Shown: piece by piece, positions 59,784-64,000 of the stretch | Position numbering within the stretch: position 1 is the stretch's first letter | Layout: each line of letters starts with the position of its first letter | NCBI RefSeq assembly: GCF_003097535.1 | Contig: NZ_CP029187.1 | Span: 558,001 to 622,000, forward strand | DNA length: 64,000 nucleotides | DNA from: Flavobacterium pallidum | GTDB taxonomy: Bacteria; Bacteroidota; Bacteroidia; Flavobacteriales; Flavobacteriaceae | Direction of reading: 5' to 3' | Translations under genes and position numbers: made by a program | The notes under the pieces: model-generated | What the model saw: only the letters and a program-made list of their open reading frames with translations | The model's database searches: none | Told to the model about the DNA's origin: nothing

Positions 59784-62700
59784 ATGAGAATGAAGGTTTT
59801 TTATTTTTTACTTCTAAGCATTGTATGCTTAACAAAACTATCTGCGCAAAGTGTTGTCGTTAATAAATATTTTAACTCGGGAGGTACCACCGATATAATC
59901 GAACTCCTTATAGTTGCTGATAATACGGATATGCGTGGATTGTGGCTCAAAGATTTTTCCGGAAGTAATGCCAACGATAGCGGAGGAGGTTTTCAATTCA
60001 CCACCAACGCATTGTGGAGCAGTATGAGAGCAGGAACTCTTATAATTTTGCGCCAAGGTTCCAGTGCCGCAACTGATGTAACTGTAAGCTGCAGTGATTT
60101 CAATCTGGATATCGGACTTTCTAATACTACTTATTTTACAACTGGGTCAGGTTCATTTGACATTAGCACTAATGATATGGTAATGATTAAAAGCGGAACC
60201 CAAAGCGGTACTGCCAATAACATTCATACATTAAGAGCTGGTACAGCAGGTACACAATGGACAAATATTTCAACTGGAACTAAAATCGGAACGACATCAA
60301 CCGCTAGCAATTATGCAGTAGTTGACAATGCTTCAAGCGTTATTGGAGATTTCAATCTTGGAACTTCTGGCGTAACCGTAGGAACCACTTATACGTTAGG
60401 AAGTGGAAACAATACTAATAACACCAATTTCATTAATTTCCTCAGAGGCCCTGTTTCTTCAGCCGCCACAAGTATATCCGGCAGTGGATTTATTGCTAAC
60501 TGGAGCGCTGTCACAGGAGCTAGTTCTTACAGGCTGGATGTGTCCACTGCTTCAGACTTCTCTGCATTAGTTTCAGGATACTCCGATCTCAATGTTGGAA
60601 ATGTTGTTACCTATGGCGTTAGCGGGCTTTCTGCATCGACTACTTATTATTATAGGATCAGAGTGTTAAACGCAACCCCTACAACAAGCGGCAATTCCTG
60701 TACAATAACTGCCGTCACAGGCACAGGAGCCTTTACCACAAATCAGGATGGCCCATGGACCACAGGTGCTACGTGGGTGGGTGGCATCGCACCAACAGCA
60801 GGTGACAATGTAGTTATTGCGCACAATGTTACTGCAGGTGCTTTAACGCGTAATTCAGGCACAACAACAACCATTAATACCAGTGGAAAGCTTTCTGTTT
60901 CAGGTACATTTACCTGCACCGGCTCCAGTACAACCGTAAATGGAACGTTTCAGTTTGATACAGGTGGATGGGCAACGGGTGCCAATTTTACCTACGGCAG
61001 TTCGGCAACCCTGAACTTTAACAGTACTTCATCCTATAGTGTCAATAATAGTGATGTTTTTTGGTCAACAGGAAGCAATCCTTTTAACGTAAACGTATTA
61101 CAGGGCGGTCTTACGATGAATTCGGCAAACCGTACCGTTACAGGAACTTTTGCCACCGCGGCGGGTGTCACACTAACCAGCAGCACCCTGACCTTAAGCG
61201 GCACAACGCAGCTTAACGCTGGCGGTTATTTCAACCAATCGCCTACATACAGTGGCGCATCATCAACTTTGATTTACAACAATGTCGGCAATTACGGAAA
61301 TGGCAACGAATGGACAGGCGGCGCTTCTACCACACCCACAGTAGGCTCCGGAATTCCCGGCAATGTGACCATACAGCAAACTTCAAATGTGACGCTTGCG
61401 GGCGGACGCGGGGTTCCCGGGAATATTACGATTTCAACATCAGGTTCATCTGTGCTTACGCTGAACAGCACTTCCGGCGATCTTTACCTTGGTGGGAACC
61501 TAACGCAAAATGGCGGCTCAGGCGGTTTGATCAACAACAACCGCGCCGTGTTTTTCGTATTGTCGAACAGCCAGGTGATTTCGGCATCAAGCAGCCCCGT
61601 ATATTTCGATTATTTCATTATCAACAAACCATCGGGCAGTGTTCAATTGAGCGGCACCGATATGACTATAAATACCACTTCGGGCAGCGGGGTACAAATC
61701 ATCAACGCCGGGACGCTGGACCTCAACGGCCGTTCCCTGACGTTAAACAATTCCGGAGGAGGATTTTATGTGTCGGGCGGTGCACGCAGCATCACTTCAT
61801 CTGCAACAGCGCAGGTCAACATTAACGGCAATAAAACCGTCAGCTACAACAATACCGGTACCGACAGCCTGACATTCGGAAATCCCATAACGGTACATGT
61901 TACAAATGCCGCAATGGATTTCGGTAGCGGAAATACTTATATCAACGGCACGCTGCAGCTTAATGCCAATGGCGGAATCAGTAACGCACCAATTTACGGA
62001 AGCAGTTCCACACTGAAATATTGGTACAATGGTTCGAACAGCGTATATGGCCGTTACAACGAATGGAATGCGAACGGCGTTGGTACCATTGGCAGTACCA
62101 AAGGGTTTCCTAACAATGTACAGATCAGCAACACCACCATCCTTGATCTGGGTGCAAACAGCGGCTCAGGCATAGCAAGGGCATTGGCCGGAACCCTGAC
62201 AATTGATGACGGTGCGGAACTGCGTATGAGCGGCAGCAGCGCGATGACCCAACCTTTAACCATTGGTGGCGACCTGATCCTCGGGCAGGGTGGTGCGGCG
62301 ACGTTGAACCTTTCGGGTAGCAGTGGCGGCGATCTTAAAGTGGGTGGAAACATCAGTTTTACAGGGACCTATAATTTCAATGCCAATAACCGCGCGGTTT
62401 ACTTCATAAAAAATGGTACGCAGACTGTTACAGCACCCGTCGGAAGGCCATCTACTTTCAATTACATCTTTTTCCAGCCTGCTACGGGCAGCACCACAAT
62501 ACAGCTTGCAGGAGCTGATATGACGATTGCGCCGACATCAACCGGAAGTTTGCTGAACTTCAATAGTGCTTCAGATGTATTCGACCTGAATGGCAGGACG
62601 CTTACTTTAGGAAATGCTTCAATAAACAACGGTATCAGCGGATCGGGGACGTTCAAGGGAAGTACGGCTTCTAACATGACATTATTGGGATTGGGCAGTA

Positions 62701-64000
62701 TCGGGACTTTAAGGTTTACTTCCGGTTCGCAAACGCTGGGCACTTTGACCATGACACGTCAAAACGGTACTTTGGGTGCTGTATTGGGAACTGACCTTGC
62801 CGTCAATACGTCTTTGGTACTGACCAATGGATTGCTTGACCTGGCGTCATTCAATATGACACTGGCTTCAGGGGCTGGGGTAAGCGGCGGATCTTCAAAC
62901 AGTTTCGTCATTGCCGACGGAAGCGGCGAATTCAGGAAAACCTTCACGACAACAGGCTCTTTTACCTTCCCTATCGGCGACAATACCGTGATTGCAGAAT
63001 ATGCTCCGGCTGCATTGAATTTCACTGCCGGAAGCTTCAGCAGTGCCTATGCCGGAATCAGGCTTGTTGACGCAAAGCATCCTAACAACACGGCATCCAC
63101 AAATTACATCACACGTTATTGGGCTGTCAGTTCCTCCGGGATTTCGTCTCCTACTTATAATTTTACGGGCACATATATTGGTTCTTCGTCCGATATTAAC
63201 GGTACCGAGACTTTGTGCGATTCAGGAAGATGGGACGGCACAAGCTGGACCCTGGGAAGCACTTTGGCATCGAATACCGTTGCTGTCACAGGCCTGACGA
63301 CATTGCCGTCCACAAACCATTTTACAGGGGGAAACCCTTTATCGCCGCCTGAAATCGATTTGCTGGGCAACAGCATTTCGATTACCAATGGCGACAGTAC
63401 GCCATCGGCGGCAGACCATACTGATTTTGGCAGCGTGGCTTTTGCGGGGACAGTCGTGCGTACTTTTACAATTAAAAATACTGGCGCATCGGCATTAAAC
63501 TTATCCGGCACGCCGCGGGTACAACTGAGCGGTTCTTCGTCTTTTTCCGTTACCACGCAACCTTCCGCAGCAAGCGTGCCGGCCAATGGTTCGCTGACAT
63601 TCCAGATCACCTATACTTCAGGTGCTTTCACAGCCGAAAATGCTACGGTCAGCATTTCCAATAACGATTCAGATGAAGGTACTTATACATTTGCCATCAC
63701 TGGCATCGGTACGCCGAGTGTTGCGAGTGATGTGGTCGCTAATGCAGGCTATACTTACAATTCAAATATTGCTTATAAAGACTACCAGGCTTCTGCCATT
63801 ACGAACACCTCAAACTCCATCGATTTACTCAAGTTCGACGTACGTGATGGCGGCGCTTCCGCAGATGCGGACAACCTGCCTACAATCCTGAGCGGCATCA
63901 CCTTTAACGTAACGAACACTTCTATGATTCGATCTGCAGCGCTTTTCAGCGGAAATTCCCTGATAAATGCTTCGCCTACAATAAATACCGGCTCAGGAAC
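59784..64000 (+). CDS. Giant surface protein (adhesin-like), 3' end cut by window edge
   Basis: The frame is open from the ATG at 59784 to the right edge (1405 complete codons, no stop). The N-terminus is a signal peptide (MRMKVFYFLLLSIVCLTKLSAQ). Then follow an ELLIVADNTDMRGLWLKDF domain resembling lamin-tail-like modules (~25-215), a fibronectin-III domain (ANWSAVTGASSYRLDVS ... STTYYYRIRV, ~225-305), and a long Gly/Ser/Thr/Asn-rich solenoid (~320-1185) with repeated units around ~401, ~489 and ~737 (FTYGSSATL, PTYSGASSTL, PIYGSSSTL, each near an NEW or similar block). A domain of the choice-of-anchor D type (EIDLLGNSISITNGD, DFGSVAFAGTVVRTFTIKNTG, ~1190-1300) ends the visible part. A T9SS sorting domain is expected beyond the edge (inference). 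Confidence 0.88.
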   Translation, partial: MRMKVFYFLLLSIVCLTKLSAQSVVVNKYFNSGGTTDIIELLIVADNTDMRGLWLKDFSGSNANDSGGGFQFTTNALWSSMRAGTLIILRQGSSAATDVTVSCSDFNLDIGLSNTTYFTTGSGSFDISTNDMVMIKSGTQSGTANNIHTLRAGTAGTQWTNISTGTKIGTTSTASNYAVVDNASSVIGDFNLGTSGVTVGTTYTLGSGNNTNNTNFINFLRGPVSSAATSISGSGFIANWSAVTGASSYRLDVSTASDFSALVSGYSDLNVGNVVTYGVSGLSASTTYYYRIRVLNATPTTSGNSCTITAVTGTGAFTTNQDGPWTTGATWVGGIAPTAGDNVVIAHNVTAGALTRNSGTTTTINTSGKLSVSGTFTCTGSSTTVNGTFQFDTGGWATGANFTYGSSATLNFNSTSSYSVNNSDVFWSTGSNPFNVNVLQGGLTMNSANRTVTGTFATAAGVTLTSSTLTLSGTTQLNAGGYFNQSPTYSGASSTLIYNNVGNYGNGNEWTGGASTTPTVGSGIPGNVTIQQTSNVTLAGGRGVPGNITISTSGSSVLTLNSTSGDLYLGGNLTQNGGSGGLINNNRAVFFVLSNSQVISASSSPVYFDYFIINKPSGSVQLSGTDMTINTTSGSGVQIINAGTLDLNGRSLTLNNSGGGFYVSGGARSITSSATAQVNINGNKTVSYNNTGTDSLTFGNPITVHVTNAAMDFGSGNTYINGTLQLNANGGISNAPIYGSSSTLKYWYNGSNSVYGRYNEWNANGVGTIGSTKGFPNNVQISNTTILDLGANSGSGIARALAGTLTIDDGAELRMSGSSAMTQPLTIGGDLILGQGGAATLNLSGSSGGDLKVGGNISFTGTYNFNANNRAVYFIKNGTQTVTAPVGRPSTFNYIFFQPATGSTTIQLAGADMTIAPTSTGSLLNFNSASDVFDLNGRTLTLGNASINNGISGSGTFKGSTASNMTLLGLGSIGTLRFTSGSQTLGTLTMTRQNGTLGAVLGTDLAVNTSLVLTNGLLDLASFNMTLASGAGVSGGSSNSFVIADGSGEFRKTFTTTGSFTFPIGDNTVIAEYAPAALNFTAGSFSSAYAGIRLVDAKHPNNTASTNYITRYWAVSSSGISSPTYNFTGTYIGSSSDINGTETLCDSGRWDGTSWTLGSTLASNTVAVTGLTTLPSTNHFTGGNPLSPPEIDLLGNSISITNGDSTPSAADHTDFGSVAFAGTVVRTFTIKNTGASALNLSGTPRVQLSGSSSFSVTTQPSAASVPANGSLTFQITYTSGAFTAENATVSISNNDSDEGTYTFAITGIGTPSVASDVVANAGYTYNSNIAYKDYQASAITNTSNSIDLLKFDVRDGGASADADNLPTILSGITFNVTNTSMIRSAALFSGNSLINASPTINTGSG

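Noticed and set aside
61310..61825. A 171-codon frame on the plus strand
   Set aside because: It is a shadow inside the giant surface protein whose frame is unbroken from 59784 to the edge. Its Arg/Gln-rich sequence is not protein-like.
1..64000. tRNA, rRNA, CRISPR, IS elements or prophage
   Set aside because: Reading both strands I found no acceptor/T-loop pattern, direct-repeat/spacer array, transposase or phage gene. A tRNAscan-type search was not possible here.

Overview
The window is a 64 kb stretch of a Flavobacteriaceae chromosome (Bacteroidota), most likely Flavobacterium or a close relative. The evidence is the TAnnTTTG promoter -7 box in front of many genes, type IX secretion (T9SS) C-terminal sorting domains, families typical of the phylum (DUF5686, DUF3098, DUF4271, DUF4296, a TruB without PUA domain), and typical flavobacterial gene orders such as ftsX-DUF3098-uppP-truB and pyrH-frr. 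I see no rRNA, tRNA, IS element, prophage or CRISPR array. Most of the window is housekeeping core.

Layout. 1-4.1 kb: a CPA2-type antiporter (cut at the left edge), a Gdx/SugE-type SMR exporter and a DUF5686 outer-membrane protein. 4.2-9.6 kb: pyrH-frr, a thioredoxin-fold protein, and the ftsX-DUF3098-uppP-truB-OMP operon. 9.7-17.6 kb: leuS, a YugP-like zinc protease, a divergent HxlR/NmrA pair, an Lrp regulator, a saccharopine dehydrogenase-family enzyme and DUF423. 17.6-26 kb: pckA, DUF4271-hemD, a polyprenol-phosphate mannose synthase-like enzyme, dihydroorotase, a DUF4296 lipoprotein, an epimerase and tyrS. 26-33 kb: two tandem T9SS-exported surface proteins with a shared C-terminal half, and a small lipoprotein. 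33-39.5 kb: 2-oxoglutarate dehydrogenase E1/E2 (sucA, sucB), an OMP, and a polyprenyl diphosphate synthase. 39.5-46.2 kb: a TetR-TolC-adaptor-RND efflux operon. 46.3-50.8 kb: DUF4142, a MORN-like protein, a TlpA-like thioredoxin, aspS and a cold-shock protein. 51-55.3 kb: a biotin operon bioF-bioD-bioA plus a ketoacyl-ACP synthase. 55.3-64 kb: a 1112-aa beta-helix T9SS protein, recX, and a surface protein of more than 1400 aa that runs off the right edge.

The most interesting unexplained structure is between the genes. (1) Six copies of an imperfect-palindromic element of about 80-140 bp fall into two subfamilies. (2) Four short arrays, each exactly four 8-bp units built on nnACTTTn, abut gene starts or stops. 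At leuS and aspS the two types lie side by side in the same relative order, as if they were one composite element. (3) A 151-bp MITE-like element with 21-bp perfect inverted ends and possible AATT target duplication follows pckA.

The -7 boxes help settle starts: several long ORF extensions begin upstream of or inside a promoter and are rejected. They also suggest that several genes (trx-like, bioF, recX, lrp, DUF4271) have almost no 5' leader. All functional names rest on motif recognition by eye; no database search was run.
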